Source: Devosia psychrophila
GTDB taxonomy: Bacteria; Pseudomonadota; Alphaproteobacteria; Rhizobiales; Devosiaceae
Reading direction: 5' to 3'
Assembly (NCBI RefSeq): GCF_000971275.1
Contig: NZ_LAPV01000159.1
Location: forward strand, 1 to 64,000
Length of the DNA: 64,000 nt
The position numbers and the translations under genes were made by a program. A model generated the notes under the pieces. That model was not told the origin of the DNA and made no database searches. It worked only from the letters and a program-made list of their open reading frames with translations. Positions 19,157 to 28,432 of this stretch are shown piece after piece. Numbering within the stretch: position 1 is the first letter of the stretch; each line of letters opens with the position of its first letter.

Positions 19157-20107
19157 CTAAACCCGCCGCAGCTTTACGTCCTCGATCAGGTGGTTCTTGC
19201 CCTTTTTGAGGATCAGGTCAGCGCGGCCGCGGGTGGGGAGGACGTTGTCGAGCAGGTTGGGCAGGTTGATGGTGCGCCAGACCATTTTGCCGAACTCGCC
19301 GGCTTCGGTCTCGCTCATTTCGGCAAAGCGGCGGAAGAACGAGGTCGGGTCCTTGAAAGCGGTTTCGCGCAGGCGGAAGAAGCGCTCCATGAACCAGGCT
19401 TCAAGGTCATCATTGTCGGCGTCGATATAGATCGAAAAATCGATGAAGTCGGAGGCAAAGAGGATTGGCCTGCCGTCCTTGGGCAACTCACCCGGCTGCA
19501 GGATATTCAGCCCCTCGACGATCAGGATGTCAGGCCGGTCCACGGTCACTTCGCTGCCCGGGACCACGTCATAGACCAGGTGAGAATAGACCGGCACCTG
19601 CATCTGGCCCTTGCCCGACTTGATATCGGAGAGGAACTGCACGAAACGAGTGCGGTCATAGCTCTCGGGGAAGCCCTTGCGCTCCATGATGCCGCGCTCG
19701 GCCAGCACCTTGTTTGAGTGCAGGAAGCCGTCGGTGGTCACCAGGTCGACTTTTGGGCTCGACGGCCAGCGCTGCAGCAGCGCCTGCAGGATACGCGCGG
19801 TGGTGGATTTGCCCACCGCCACCGAACCGGCGACGCCGATGATGAAGGGTACTTTCTGGTCGGGCGTTTCGAGGAAGCGCGTCGAGACATTGTGCAGGCC
19901 CTGGATGGCTTCCACATAAAACGACAGCAGGCGCGTCAGCGGCAGGTAGGTCTCTTCGGCCTCTTCCAGCGATATCGGATCGCTCAACGTGCGCAGCCGC
20001 GCGATGTCCTCGCGCGTCAGCGTCATCGGCTCGTCGGCGCGCAGGGCGCTCCACTGGGCTTTGGTGAAAGAATGATAGGGCGCGAGGACCGGCTTGCGCT
20101 TGGCCAT
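19157..20107 (-). CDS. coaA: Pantothenate kinase (type I)
   Basis: First committed step of coenzyme A synthesis: phosphorylates pantothenate. The 316-residue protein has the P-loop GVAGSVAVGKST (91-102), DLVTTDGFL, the KGFPESYD segment and the PxxR-type C-terminal region typical of the bacterial CoaA family. Its ATG overlaps the stop of hisE by one base (TGATG), so it is the last gene of the histidine operon, as in many Hyphomicrobiales. Confidence 0.96.
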   Translation of the reverse strand: MAKRKPVLAPYHSFTKAQWSALRADEPMTLTREDIARLRTLSDPISLEEAEETYLPLTRLLSFYVEAIQGLHNVSTRFLETPDQKVPFIIGVAGSVAVGKSTTARILQALLQRWPSSPKVDLVTTDGFLHSNKVLAERGIMERKGFPESYDRTRFVQFLSDIKSGKGQMQVPVYSHLVYDVVPGSEVTVDRPDILIVEGLNILQPGELPKDGRPILFASDFIDFSIYIDADNDDLEAWFMERFFRLRETAFKDPTSFFRRFAEMSETEAGEFGKMVWRTINLPNLLDNVLPTRGRADLILKKGKNHLIEDVKLRRV

Positions 20108-20424
20108 CAGTGCTGGTCCGTCCGTGAGGCTTTTTCGGCAAGGCCGGACTGGGCCGTACGAGCATCGAGTTCGACCATGACTTCGGCGAGCGGAATGTCG
20201 GCGGCCTTCAGTACCACCAGCAGGTGATACAGCAGGTCGGCGCTTTCCTTGACCAGTTCGGCGCGGTTACCTGTGACGGCAGCGATTACCGCCTCAGTGG
20301 CTTCCTCGCCGAGCTTTTGGGCGCATTTTTCCATGCCGCGGGCAATCAGCCTGGCGGTGTAGCTCTCATCGGGCGAGGCCGCCGCGCGGATAGCAATACG
20401 AGCTTCGAGGGTCTCTAAATTCAT
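20107..20424 (-). CDS. hisE: Phosphoribosyl-ATP pyrophosphatase
   Basis: Second step of histidine synthesis. The 105-residue all-alpha protein of the MazG-like fold has [22 protein letters not shown] and [14 protein letters not shown], which carry the metal-binding acidic residues. The start is at ATG 20424; the longer frame runs back through the family A repeat and the end of hisF. It sits 68 bp after hisF, with the repeat between. Confidence 0.95.
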   Translation of the reverse strand: MNLETLEARIAIRAAASPDESYTARLIARGMEKCAQKLGEEATEAVIAAVTGNRAELVKESADLLYHLLVVLKAADIPLAEVMVELDARTAQSGLAEKASRTDQH

Positions 20425-20491
20425 CTGAACGCACTCCGAGTGCTTAATTGGGCTCGTCCCATTCGAGCGTAGCTCTCTTGGCCTTGTCTGC

Positions 20492-21322
20492 TCAAATCGC
20501 TCCACTGGAGCGATTTGCCCTGTCGGTCGCAGCCAAGTCCATCCGCACCGCCACGCCATGCTCGCGCATGTATTGCTTGGCCTGGGGGATGGTGAAGGTG
20601 CCGAAATGGAAGATCGAGGCGGCCAGCACGGCGCTGGCATGGCCTTCGGTGACGCCATCGACCAGGTCCTGCAGGCTGCCGACGCCGCCGGAGGCGATCA
20701 CCGGCACTTCCACCGCATCGGCAATGGCGCGGGTGAGTTTGAGATCGAAGCCGGACTTGGTTCCGTCTCGGTCCATCGAGGTGACCAGCAATTCGCCAGC
20801 GCCGCGTTCAACCATGCGGATGGCAAACTCCACTGCGTCGAGGCCCGATGGCTTGCGGCCGCCATGGGTGAAAATTTCCCATTCGGATCTGTTGTCCCCA
20901 CCCACCGCCTGGCTCAGGCGCTGCTTGGCATCGACCGAAACGACGATGCACTGGTTGCCGAACTTGTCGGCGGCGCGGGAGATGAAGTCAGGGTCATTCA
21001 CTGCGGCGGAATTGATCGCCACCTTGTCGGCGCCGGCCAGCAGCAGCTTGCGAATGTCCTCGATGCTGCGGACGCCACCGCCCACCGTCAGCGGCATGAA
21101 GCAGTGTTCGGCAGTGCGGGCGACGACGTCCAAAATGGTGTCGCGGCCCTCGTGGCTGGCGGTAATGTCGAGAAAGGTCAGCTCGTCGGCGCCGGCTGCG
21201 TCATAGGCCATGGCAGCTTCGACGGGGTCGCCGGCATCGCGCAGATCGACAAATTGCACGCCCTTGACGACGCGGCCGCCCATGACATCGAGGCAGGGAA
21301 TCAAGCGGGTCTTGAGGGTCAC
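20492..21322 (-). CDS. hisF: Imidazole glycerol phosphate synthase, cyclase subunit
   Basis: TIM-barrel subunit that, with HisH, forms IGP and AICAR. The 276-residue protein has catalytic Asp12 (IPCLDV), GGGVRS, VVSVDAK, and the second-half [11 protein letters not shown] and ASGGVGS phosphate loop. The last codons (about eight residues, RANRSSGAI) and the stop are supplied by a family A palindrome, giving a tail beyond the usual end of HisF. It overlaps hisA by four bases (ATGA). Confidence 0.97.
   Translation of the reverse strand: MTLKTRLIPCLDVMGGRVVKGVQFVDLRDAGDPVEAAMAYDAAGADELTFLDITASHEGRDTILDVVARTAEHCFMPLTVGGGVRSIEDIRKLLLAGADKVAINSAAVNDPDFISRAADKFGNQCIVVSVDAKQRLSQAVGGDNRSEWEIFTHGGRKPSGLDAVEFAIRMVERGAGELLVTSMDRDGTKSGFDLKLTRAIADAVEVPVIASGGVGSLQDLVDGVTEGHASAVLAASIFHFGTFTIPQAKQYMREHGVAVRMDLAATDRANRSSGAI
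20493..20517. repeat. Family A palindrome (copy 2), reading into hisF
   Basis: Perfect 12-bp arms CAAATCGCTCCA around one base; the hisF stop codon (20492-20494) touches its edge. Upstream CCATTCGAGCGTAGCTCTC and CTTGG blocks match the copy at 19119. Confidence 0.75.
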
Positions 21323-22059
21323 GCCGCGCTCCTCAGCAAAGCCAGTGCTTCACGTGAATCAATGCGGCCGTCATACAGCGCCCGACCGGAAATGGCGCCT
21401 TCGAGGATGCGGAATTCGGGCCGCGTCATGCGCTCGATGTCGCCCATCGAAGCAAGCCCGCCCGAGGCGATGACCGGAATGCTGGTGGACAACGCCAGCT
21501 CGAGCGTCGCCGGCCAGTTGATGCCGGCCAGCACACCATCGCGATCGATGTCAGTATAGATGATGGCGGCAACCCCGGCGCCTTCGAAGCGCTTGGCCAG
21601 CTCGATGACGCTCAGCTCAGATGTCTCGGCCCAGCCTTCGACCGCTACCATGCCCTTGCGCGCGTCAATGCTCACTGCGACCTGGCCCGGCCAACGCGCG
21701 GCTGCTTGCTTGACCAGCGCCGGATCGCGCACCGCGACGGTGCCGAGGATGACGCGGGCAAGGCCCTTGTCGAGCCAGCTTTCGATGTGGGCCAGCGTGC
21801 GGATGCCGCCGCCGAGTTGCACCGGAAATTTCACCGCCTTGAGGATGGCATCCACCGCCGCGCCATTGACGCTCTCACCGGCAAAGGCGCCGTTGAGGTC
21901 GACGACGTGGAGATAGTCGAAGCCCTGGTCCTCGAAACTCCTGGCCTGGGCTGCCGGGTCGTCGTTAAAGACCGTGGCCTGTTCCATGTCGCCGAGCTTG
22001 AGGCGCACGCACTGGCCGTCCTTGAGGTCGATGGCTGGGAACAGGATCACGGCGTCCAC
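21319..22059 (-). CDS. hisA: ProFAR isomerase
   Basis: Fourth step of histidine synthesis: isomerises ProFAR to PRFAR. The 246-residue barrel has catalytic Asp11 (PAIDLKDG), GGGIRT, and the second-half [12 protein letters not shown] and ASGGLAS. Its C-terminal codons cover a parS-like site at 21346, encoding DSRE. It overlaps hisF (ATGA) and hisH (13 bp), forming a tightly packed operon. Confidence 0.97.
   Translation of the reverse strand: MDAVILFPAIDLKDGQCVRLKLGDMEQATVFNDDPAAQARSFEDQGFDYLHVVDLNGAFAGESVNGAAVDAILKAVKFPVQLGGGIRTLAHIESWLDKGLARVILGTVAVRDPALVKQAAARWPGQVAVSIDARKGMVAVEGWAETSELSVIELAKRFEGAGVAAIIYTDIDRDGVLAGINWPATLELALSTSIPVIASGGLASMGDIERMTRPEFRILEGAISGRALYDGRIDSREALALLRSAA
21346..21361. 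other. parS-like site inside hisA
   Basis: Minus strand reads TGATTCACGTGAAGCA, two changes from the 16-bp parS consensus. One change creates GATTC. Lowest-confidence member of the set because it is coding (DSRE) and departs in both halves. Confidence 0.45.
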
Positions 22060-22697
22060 CTCAGGAAGTTCTCGATCAGCTTGAGCCCCAGCGCCTGGCT
22101 TTTTTCCGGGTGAAACTGGGCGCCGAAAATATTGTCGCGGCCGACGCAGGCGGTGACGGTGCCGCCGTAGTCGGTGGTGGCAAACAGCGTGTCATCGCTC
22201 GCTGTCACCAGGTGATAGGAGTGCACGAAATAGGCGTGCAACCCGTCGGGACCAGTCGGGATGCCCTCGAACAGCGCGTGCGGCTGAGTCAAGTCGATGG
22301 TGTTCCAGCCTATGTGCGGGATTTTGAGTGATGGATCGGAAGAGGTGATTTTTTGCACCGCGCCGGGGATCCAGCCGAGGCCAGGCGTCACGGTCTTTTC
22401 ATGCCCTTCACTCGCCAGCAATTGCATGCCCACGCAAACGCCGAGGAAAGGTACGCCGCCCCGGATAACGCGCTCGTCGAGTACCTCGACCATGCCTGCC
22501 ACCGCGTCGAGCCCGGCCTTGCAGTCTGCAAAGGCGCCAACGCCGGGCAGCATGATGCGGTCGGCGATGCGGACGCGCTCGGGGTCGGACGTGACTTCTA
22601 CCGTGATGTCGCCAATGCCATTGGCCATGCGCTCGAAGGCCTTCGCCGCCGAGTGCAGGTTGCCGGCGCCATAATCGATGATGGTCACGAGGCTCAT
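22047..22697 (-). CDS. hisH: Imidazole glycerol phosphate synthase, glutaminase subunit
   Basis: Class I glutamine amidotransferase supplying ammonia to HisF. The 216-residue protein has the nucleophile Cys88 ([10 protein letters not shown]) and the His196/Glu198 pair (FHPEKSQ), a complete triad. IIDYGAGNL opens the protein. ATG 22697 overlaps the stop of the DUF2628 gene (ATGA); the 3' end overlaps hisA by 13 bp. Confidence 0.97.
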   Translation of the reverse strand: MSLVTIIDYGAGNLHSAAKAFERMANGIGDITVEVTSDPERVRIADRIMLPGVGAFADCKAGLDAVAGMVEVLDERVIRGGVPFLGVCVGMQLLASEGHEKTVTPGLGWIPGAVQKITSSDPSLKIPHIGWNTIDLTQPHALFEGIPTGPDGLHAYFVHSYHLVTASDDTLFATTDYGGTVTACVGRDNIFGAQFHPEKSQALGLKLIENFLRWTP

Positions 22698-23041
22698 TGG
22701 ATGGCCTCCAGTTGCGCCATGTCTGCACTCAGGGCGACGCGCTCGCCGCGAGGGGTCCAGCCGCGCCATTGCAGGGCGTGACGGCGCAGTCCGGGTGCGG
22801 CAAAGCCGAGCCAGACCATCGCCAGCAGATAGACGGCGGAGACTGCGCCACCGCCGATGAAGCCCGACAAGACGGCCAACGCAACCAGCTTGAGCACCCA
22901 GGCCAGCAGTTCCAGCCACAGTCCGTGTCGCGCCAGAAATACCGGCGGCAGAATGGCGGCGAACCAGGAGAAGTTTTCGGCAATCGCAGCCGGCAGATCG
23001 GGCCGGCCCGGCTTGGGATCATAGATGGCGTAGAGGGTCAT
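22694..23041 (-). CDS. DUF2628-like membrane protein within the his operon
   Basis: A 115-residue protein starting MTLYAIYDPKPG, with three predicted membrane helices (about 18-38, 41-58 and 62-78) and a basic C-terminus. This matches the DUF2628 family often found between hisB and hisH in Hyphomicrobiales; its function is unknown. It is coupled to hisH by an ATGA overlap, so it is made with the histidine enzymes. Confidence 0.8.
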   Translation of the reverse strand: MTLYAIYDPKPGRPDLPAAIAENFSWFAAILPPVFLARHGLWLELLAWVLKLVALAVLSGFIGGGAVSAVYLLAMVWLGFAAPGLRRHALQWRGWTPRGERVALSADMAQLEAIQ

Positions 23042-23109
23042 GCGGCTTCCTTGGCGAAGGTGGCCTCGTTGCGGCAGCACTTAGAACAAATCGGCTGCGG
23101 GTGGAAGGG

Positions 23110-23228
23110 CACCCCCACCCAACCTCCCCCTGAAGATGGGGAGGAGCTGATCGTGTATGCCGCAGTATGTTGCCAAAGCCACCAGGCAGATTCCTCCCCC
23201 TTTTCAGGGGAGGCGAGGTGGGGGTATT
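23110..23228. repeat. Pair of family B palindromic repeats
   Basis: CACCCCCACCCAACCTCCCC at one end and AGGGGAGGCGAGGTGGGGGT at the other, inverted relative to each other, inserted between hisB and the DUF2628 gene. They may end or weaken transcription between hisB and the rest of the his operon. Confidence 0.65.
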
Positions 23229-23234
23229 CTTGCT

Positions 23235-23822
23235 TTACAGCGTACCCTTGGTGCTGGGGACCCGATCACCAACCCGCGGGTCGATCTCGACCGCTTCGCG
23301 CAAAGCCCGTGCAACGGCCTTGAACATCGATTCGGCGAGATGGTGGTTGTTGTCGGTGTAGAAGTTTTCGATATGCAGCGTGATGCCGGCATTCATGGCG
23401 AAGGCCTGGAAGAATTCGCGAAACAGCTCGGTGTCCATCTCGCCGACCTTGTCGCGGTTGAACTCGGCTCGGAACACCAGGAACGGCCGGCCGGAGACAT
23501 CCAGCGCCGCCCGGGTCAGCGTGCCGTCCATCGGCAGGTCGGCCGAGGCATAGCGGCGGATGCCCTTCTTGTCGCCGAGGGCCTTCAGGATGGCTTGGCC
23601 CAGCGCGATGCCGACATCCTCCGCCGTGTGGTGGAAGTCGATGTGCAGGTCGCCCTTGCAAGTCACGTCCATGTCGATCAGCGAGTGGCGCGACAGCTGG
23701 TCCAGCATGTGATCGAAAAAGCCGATGCCGGTCGCCATGCTATGCGCGCCGGTGCCGTCGAGGTTCACCGAAACATTGATCTCGGTCTCGTTGGTCTTGC
23801 GGGCGATGGAAGCGGTGCGCAT
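23235..23822 (-). CDS. hisB: Imidazoleglycerol-phosphate dehydratase
   Basis: Sixth step of histidine synthesis. The 195-residue monofunctional enzyme has the manganese-binding repeats [26 protein letters not shown] and [16 protein letters not shown]. There is no fused phosphatase, as is usual outside enterobacteria. ATG 23822 begins at [15 protein letters not shown], the usual N-terminus. It is the first his gene of the block, divergent from hslV. Confidence 0.96.
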   Translation of the reverse strand: MRTASIARKTNETEINVSVNLDGTGAHSMATGIGFFDHMLDQLSRHSLIDMDVTCKGDLHIDFHHTAEDVGIALGQAILKALGDKKGIRRYASADLPMDGTLTRAALDVSGRPFLVFRAEFNRDKVGEMDTELFREFFQAFAMNAGITLHIENFYTDNNHHLAESMFKAVARALREAVEIDPRVGDRVPSTKGTL

Positions 23823-23896
23823 GGGCTGTCTCCGGAAAGTCGCGGCTCCGTAGCAGATAGGCACGGCGGCGTGAAGATTGCGTTGCCGGGTACCGC

Positions 23897-23926
23897 ATTG
23901 CATTCCCGCCGCGGTCTCCTAAATAT
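23897..23926 (+). promoter_or_regulatory. Probable RpoH-type promoter of hslVU
   Basis: ATTGCA at 23897 and CCTAAATAT at 23918, with 17 bases between ATTG and CCT, fit the alphaproteobacterial sigma-32 pattern with one change in each element. It lies 30 bp before hslV, a usual heat-shock gene. Confidence 0.5.
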
Positions 23927-23955
23927 CAGTCAACACTTCGGAGTATCTATCCCAA

Positions 23956-24513
23956 ATGAGTGACAACAATTCGCCCGGCTGGCACGGCACGACCATCGTG
24001 TCGGTTCGCAAGGGCAACAAGGTCGTGGTGGCTGGCGACGGCCAGGTTTCCATGGGCCCAACCGTGATGAAACATACCGCAAAGAAGGTGCGTCGCCTGG
24101 CCGGTGGCAAGGTGATCGGCGGCTTTGCCGGATCGACCGCCGATGCCTTCACGCTGTTCGAGCGGCTCGAAGCCAAGCTTGAGCAATATCCCGACCAGCT
24201 GATGCGCGCTGCCGTCGAGCTGGCCAAGGACTGGCGCACCGATCGCTACCTGCGCAAGCTCGAAGCCATGATGATCGTCGCCGACAAGACCGATACGCTG
24301 GTGCTGACCGGCACGGGTGACGTGCTGACGCCTGACCATGGCGTCATCGCCATCGGCTCGGGGGGCAATTACGCACACTCCGCGGCTCTCGCATTACACC
24401 AGGCGACCGACCTCGACGCCGAGGATATCGCCCGTCGCGCCATGAAGATCGCCGAGGAAATCTGCGTCTATACCAATGGCAATGTGACGCTTGAAACCAT
24501 CGAGCTCGATTAG
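23956..24513 (+). CDS. hslV: ATP-dependent protease subunit HslV
   Basis: Proteasome-like peptidase of the HslUV complex. The 185-residue precursor has an 11-residue propeptide ending in HG, after which Thr12 (TTIVSVRKG) becomes the N-terminal nucleophile. [26 protein letters not shown] and [13 protein letters not shown] are the family blocks. It is followed 65 bp later by hslU. Confidence 0.97.
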   Translation: MSDNNSPGWHGTTIVSVRKGNKVVVAGDGQVSMGPTVMKHTAKKVRRLAGGKVIGGFAGSTADAFTLFERLEAKLEQYPDQLMRAAVELAKDWRTDRYLRKLEAMMIVADKTDTLVLTGTGDVLTPDHGVIAIGSGGNYAHSAALALHQATDLDAEDIARRAMKIAEEICVYTNGNVTLETIELD

Positions 24514-24578
24514 CACCGGCGCTGGCCTGACAAGCAGCGCACGAGGGCCGGCTTCCGAGCGGTCCGGAAAGTGATAAA

Positions 24579-25883
24579 ATGACTGAAACCAATTTTTCGC
24601 CACGCGAGATCGTTTCCGAACTCGACCGTAATATCGTGGGCCAGCATGATGCCAAGCGCGCCGTTGCGGTCGCATTGCGCAATCGCTGGCGCCGGCAGCA
24701 GCTCAGCCCCGAGATGCGGCGCGAGATCACGCCCAAGAATATCCTGATGATCGGGCCGACCGGCGTCGGCAAGACCGAGATCGCCCGGCGGCTGGCCCGG
24801 CTGGCACAGGCACCGTTCATCAAGGTTGAGGCCACCAAGTTCACCGAGGTGGGCTATGTCGGCCGCGACGTCGAGCAGATCATCCGTGACCTGGTCGAGG
24901 CGGGCATTGCCGTGCTGCGCGACAAGAGCCGTGCCGATGTGCAGGCGCAGGCGCATGCCAATGCCGAAAACCGCGTGCTCGACGCGCTGGTCGGCACTTC
25001 GGCCACGCCATCGACGCGCGATTCGTTCCGGAAAAAACTGCGCAGCAACGAAATCGACGACAGCGAGATCGAGATCGAAATGCAGCCGGCGCCCAATGCC
25101 GGCGGCTTCGAGATTCCCGGCATGCCCAATGGTGGCATGATCAACATTTCCGACATGTTCAAGCAGGCGATGGGTGGCCGCGGCGTCAAGCGCAAGATCA
25201 AGGTCAAGGACGCCTATGAGCCGCTGATCGCCGAAGAGGCAGACAAGCTGCTCGACCAGGAACAGCTCAAGCGCGAAGCCATCGAGCTGGTGGAAAACCA
25301 TGGCATCGTCTTCATCGACGAGATCGACAAGGTGGCCCATCGCGAGGGCGGCGCCCAGGGCGGTCCGTCACGCGAAGGCGTGCAGCGCGACCTGTTGCCG
25401 CTGATCGAAGGCACCACGGTCTCTACCAAGTATGGACCGGTCAAGACCGACCATATCCTGTTCATCGCCTCAGGCGCCTTTCACGTCAGCAAGCCAAGCG
25501 ACCTGCTGCCGGAACTGCAGGGCCGCCTGCCGATCCGCGTCGAGCTGAAAGCGCTGACCCGCGAGGATTTCATCCAGATCCTGTCGGGGACCGACAATAG
25601 CCTGATCAAGCAATATGTGGCGCTGATGGGCACTGAAGGGGTGACGCTGGACTTCACCACCGACGCCATCGAGGCGATCGCCGACGCTGCAGTCAAGGTC
25701 AACAATTCGGTCGAGAACATCGGCGCAAGGCGGCTGCAGACGGTGATGGAGCGGCTGGTGGAGGACATCAGCTTCGAAGCGCCGGACAAGCAGGGCCACA
25801 CCATCGCGATCAACGCAGCGTTTGTCGCGGAGAAGGTTGGGGTGTTGGCGGCCGATACGGATTTGAGCAAGTTCGTGCTTTAG
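24579..25883 (+). CDS. hslU: ATP-dependent protease ATPase subunit HslU
   Basis: AAA+ unfoldase that feeds HslV. The 434-residue protein has Walker A GPTGVGKT (59-66), an inserted I-domain (about 110-240), Walker [11 protein letters not shown], sensor-1 FIASGAFH and the sensor-2 arginine region [12 protein letters not shown]. The C-terminal peptide that docks into HslV is present (DLSKFVL). Co-transcribed with hslV; downstream gap carries family B repeats. Confidence 0.98.
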   Translation: MTETNFSPREIVSELDRNIVGQHDAKRAVAVALRNRWRRQQLSPEMRREITPKNILMIGPTGVGKTEIARRLARLAQAPFIKVEATKFTEVGYVGRDVEQIIRDLVEAGIAVLRDKSRADVQAQAHANAENRVLDALVGTSATPSTRDSFRKKLRSNEIDDSEIEIEMQPAPNAGGFEIPGMPNGGMINISDMFKQAMGGRGVKRKIKVKDAYEPLIAEEADKLLDQEQLKREAIELVENHGIVFIDEIDKVAHREGGAQGGPSREGVQRDLLPLIEGTTVSTKYGPVKTDHILFIASGAFHVSKPSDLLPELQGRLPIRVELKALTREDFIQILSGTDNSLIKQYVALMGTEGVTLDFTTDAIEAIADAAVKVNNSVENIGARRLQTVMERLVEDISFEAPDKQGHTIAINAAFVAEKVGVLAADTDLSKFVL

Positions 25884-25913
25884 GGCGCGATATTTCCTCA
25901 AGCGCGGGGCAGC

Positions 25914-26014
25914 ACCTCCCCCTCGACGGGGGAGGTTGGGTGGGGGTGTCGGTTAACCCCTATATAGCGGCTAAACCTCCCCCTCCCTGGCCCTCCCCGC
26001 AAGGGGGAGGGTGT
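25914..26014. repeat. Pair of family B palindromic repeats
   Basis: CACCTCCCCCTCGACGGGGG with GTTGGGTGGGGG, then AACCTCCCCCTCCC and CAAGGGGGAGGG, filling the gap between the convergent hslU and the XRE gene. Confidence 0.7.
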
Positions 26015-26039
26015 CGACTGAAACTTCCGGCTGACAAAT

Positions 26040-26408
26040 CTACCGCTTCTTGCCGCTTCGCTTCACCAACTCGTCGCGCAGGAACCGCAAATCCTCCAGT
26101 TCCAGCTTGCCGATGTCGCTGGCTAGCCGGTTGGTCAGCTCCGTCGCCTCGGGCAATAGGCCGCCGGTATCGATGGTCACCTTCGGGTCGCTCATCTCGG
26201 CCAGGCGCTGCAGCTCCTCTGCCTCGTCCCAGATGACGTTGAAAAAAGTGATCATCCTATGCAGGAGGAAGCCGGTGGGCTTGCCGCGCTTGCCGTGTTC
26301 GAGCGCCGAGAGATAGGCGCTCGAGACATTCAGCGCCGCAGCCATTTCCTTAAGGGAAATGCTCCGCGCCTCGCGTAATTCCCTTATCTTTGCACCAAGC
26401 GGCGTCAT
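26040..26408 (-). CDS. XRE-family helix-turn-helix regulator
   Basis: A 122-residue DNA-binding protein. Residues about 5-65 form a Cro/CI-type helix-turn-helix (IRELREARSISLKEMAAALNVSSAYLS-type layout, kept here to its key words: LKEMAAALNVS and AYLSALEHGKRG). The C-terminal half is helical and charged. It follows the Smr gene by 10 bp, an order common in Hyphomicrobiales. Its targets are unknown. Confidence 0.9.
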   Translation of the reverse strand: MTPLGAKIRELREARSISLKEMAAALNVSSAYLSALEHGKRGKPTGFLLHRMITFFNVIWDEAEELQRLAEMSDPKVTIDTGGLLPEATELTNRLASDIGKLELEDLRFLRDELVKRSGKKR

Positions 26409-26418
26409 TGTTGCGCTC

Positions 26419-27006
26419 TCATGCGCGGCGCAGGCGCACATACCACGCCCCCTCGCCACCATGGCCACGTGCGGCGAGACTCCAGCCCGAGACCATGGGC
26501 GACAGGCTCGGCTCGCTGAGCCAGATCGGCAGCATGGTGCGCAGGATGCCGCGCTCGGTCATGGCGGCAATGTAATCATTATCGGTCTTGAGGCCCTTGC
26601 CAGTAATCACCAGCACGGTGCGGTCGCCACGCGCGAACCGAGCGTGCATGAAGCGGTGCAATGCGCCGCGGGCTTCGATCTGGGTCATGCCATGCAGGTC
26701 GATGCGCCCATCGATCTCGATACGGCCGCGGCCGACCTTCTTGCGGATGGCCGGATCGACGGCTTTTTCCGGATAGGTGGCCGTTGGCAAAGGCGCCTGA
26801 TAGGGCGGCAGAAACGGTTTCTTTGCTGGCTTCTTGCCTGGCGGTGGCTTGGTCGCCACCGGGGCGGGTTCTGCCACGGGTAGCGGCAGCGGGCCTGCCG
26901 CCAACATCTTCAGCAGGCCCTTGCGACGCAGCGGATCGACGGTCGAAGCCACCGCCGTCCACAGGTGGAAGTCGTGCGGCAGCCGTTTGGGATCACGCTT
27001 GGACAT
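26419..27006 (-). CDS. Smr/MutS2-domain protein
   Basis: A 195-residue protein with a Pro/Lys-rich N-terminal region (about 35-75) and a C-terminal Smr domain (about 95-190), marked by IDLHGMTQIEARGAL and VITGKG. Smr domains are nucleases or nucleic-acid-binding modules; the DxH motif (Asp-Leu-His) is intact. Part of the Tim44-smr-xre group. In related genomes a lytic transglycosylase (mltA) often lies between Tim44 and smr; here the gap is only 29 bp. Confidence 0.88.
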   Translation of the reverse strand: MSKRDPKRLPHDFHLWTAVASTVDPLRRKGLLKMLAAGPLPLPVAEPAPVATKPPPGKKPAKKPFLPPYQAPLPTATYPEKAVDPAIRKKVGRGRIEIDGRIDLHGMTQIEARGALHRFMHARFARGDRTVLVITGKGLKTDNDYIAAMTERGILRTMLPIWLSEPSLSPMVSGWSLAARGHGGEGAWYVRLRRA

Positions 27007-27035
27007 GGTCGGGACTGCCGCAAACCGCCTTCAGA

Positions 27036-27749
27036 TCAGTCGAGCTGGCTGGTGGTGACGACTTTCCAGTTCGGATCCTTCGACTTGGGATTGCGCGCAA
27101 AGGTCCATTCGTCGGCGATGGTCTGCACCTGGTCGGCATTGCCATCCACCAGCGCGCCGTCCTTGTCGCGCGTGGCCGAAACCACCTCGGCATGGAAGCG
27201 GACGGTGATCAGCACGTTCTTTCTGTCGTATTCGGCATCAGCGATTTCGACCTTGGGCAGGCCGACGAAAGTGAAGTCCACGGTCTGGCCGGCCTTCTCG
27301 CGGTCGGCAATGGCAGTCTGGAAGCCGTCGAACACATCCTTTTCGAGGAGGTTCTTCAGCGTGACCCGATCGCCCGCAGCATAGGCGGTGACGACCATTT
27401 CATAGGCCTGCTTGGCACCCTCGAGGAAGCTCTTGGGCGTGAAGCTGAGGTCGGCCTGGACCACATCCTTGAGGCCGGCAGCCAATTCCGGGTTGTTCTT
27501 GGCCATCTGTTCGATTTCGGCGTCGGTCTTGCGGATGCGGTATTCGTCATCCTGCTCGGGAGCCGGGGTGGCACGTGGACGCATCGGCACGACCGTATCG
27601 TCGGTCGCTGCCTCAGTAGCGGGCTTGCGGCGTTCGGCCGGGGGACGCTCGTTGCCGGTGCGGGTGCCGAGCACCGAGCGCAGGCGGAACAGCACAAAGA
27701 CTGCAACGGCAATCACGATAAGGGTGGGAAGATCGAAGAATTCATCCAT
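27036..27749 (-). CDS. Tim44-domain inner-membrane protein
   Basis: A 237-residue protein with one N-terminal membrane helix (about 6-23), a Pro/Arg-rich spacer (about 30-75), and a Tim44-like domain (about 80-235) seen as PKSFLEGAKQAYEMVVTAY and ITVRFHAEV. This family in alphaproteobacteria is related to the mitochondrial Tim44 import component and is thought to bind membranes; its bacterial role is unsettled. Divergent from fxsA. ATG 27749 puts the membrane helix at the N-terminus as in homologues. Confidence 0.88.
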   Translation of the reverse strand: MDEFFDLPTLIVIAVAVFVLFRLRSVLGTRTGNERPPAERRKPATEAATDDTVVPMRPRATPAPEQDDEYRIRKTDAEIEQMAKNNPELAAGLKDVVQADLSFTPKSFLEGAKQAYEMVVTAYAAGDRVTLKNLLEKDVFDGFQTAIADREKAGQTVDFTFVGLPKVEIADAEYDRKNVLITVRFHAEVVSATRDKDGALVDGNADQVQTIADEWTFARNPKSKDPNWKVVTTSQLD

Positions 27750-27906
27750 TGAACAGTGCACCTTGGCGTGAGCGCCGAATAAAAACGACGCGGGGACGCT
27801 CGTTGAGCGCTTGGTTGGCCTATATATAGGGAAAGCCTCACCCCAAAACCAGTTCACGATGGGGCGAGAGGCGTTTTGTCATAGGGATTCAGAGAGGAAC
27901 CCCACC

Positions 27907-28359
27907 TTGATCCGATTTTTTGCCTTTGGGCTGATCGCCCTGCCGATCGTGGAAATCGCCATCTTCATCAAGGTGGGGCAGACAATCGGCCTGTTTCCGA
28001 CCCTTGCGCTGATCATCGGCGCGGCTCTTCTTGGTGGTGTTTTGATACGCCAGCAGGGGCTCTCCGTGCTGACCCAGTTGCGCAACAATGTCAGCGCCGG
28101 CCGCATGCCCGGCAAAACCATTGCCGATACGATGATGATCGGCCTAGCGGCGTTGTTGCTGGTGCTGCCAGGTTTTCTCAGCGATTTTGTCGCCTTGGCG
28201 CTGTTGCTGCCCCCGGTTCGAAGCTGGATTTATAAGTCGTTGGCCAGCCGGGTGACAGTGGTTGACGCGACGACGGCAACCTATCGTCGGCAGGATCCGG
28301 CGGCCAGTCGAAACGAGGGCGTGATCGATCTCGATGACGAGGACTATCGCCCGCGCTGA
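27907..28359 (+). CDS. fxsA: FxsA family membrane protein
   Basis: A 150-residue inner-membrane protein with three to four helices. It starts MIRFFAFGLIALPIVEIAIF and contains LIGAALLGG-type and LLLVLPGFLSDFVALALLLPPVR segments, the FxsA signature. In E. coli overproduction suppresses phage F exclusion; the normal role is unknown. TTG 27907 is chosen because a GAGAGG site lies nine bases upstream and the protein then begins as homologues do. Next to secB, as in most Hyphomicrobiales. Confidence 0.88.
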   Translation: MIRFFAFGLIALPIVEIAIFIKVGQTIGLFPTLALIIGAALLGGVLIRQQGLSVLTQLRNNVSAGRMPGKTIADTMMIGLAALLLVLPGFLSDFVALALLLPPVRSWIYKSLASRVTVVDATTATYRRQDPAASRNEGVIDLDDEDYRPR

Positions 28360-28432
28360 AACGGGCTCCGTCTTGTCGCTCAGGCGCAAAGATGCTAGCC
28401 AACCCGGCAATAAATTTCCCTTGAAGGACTAG

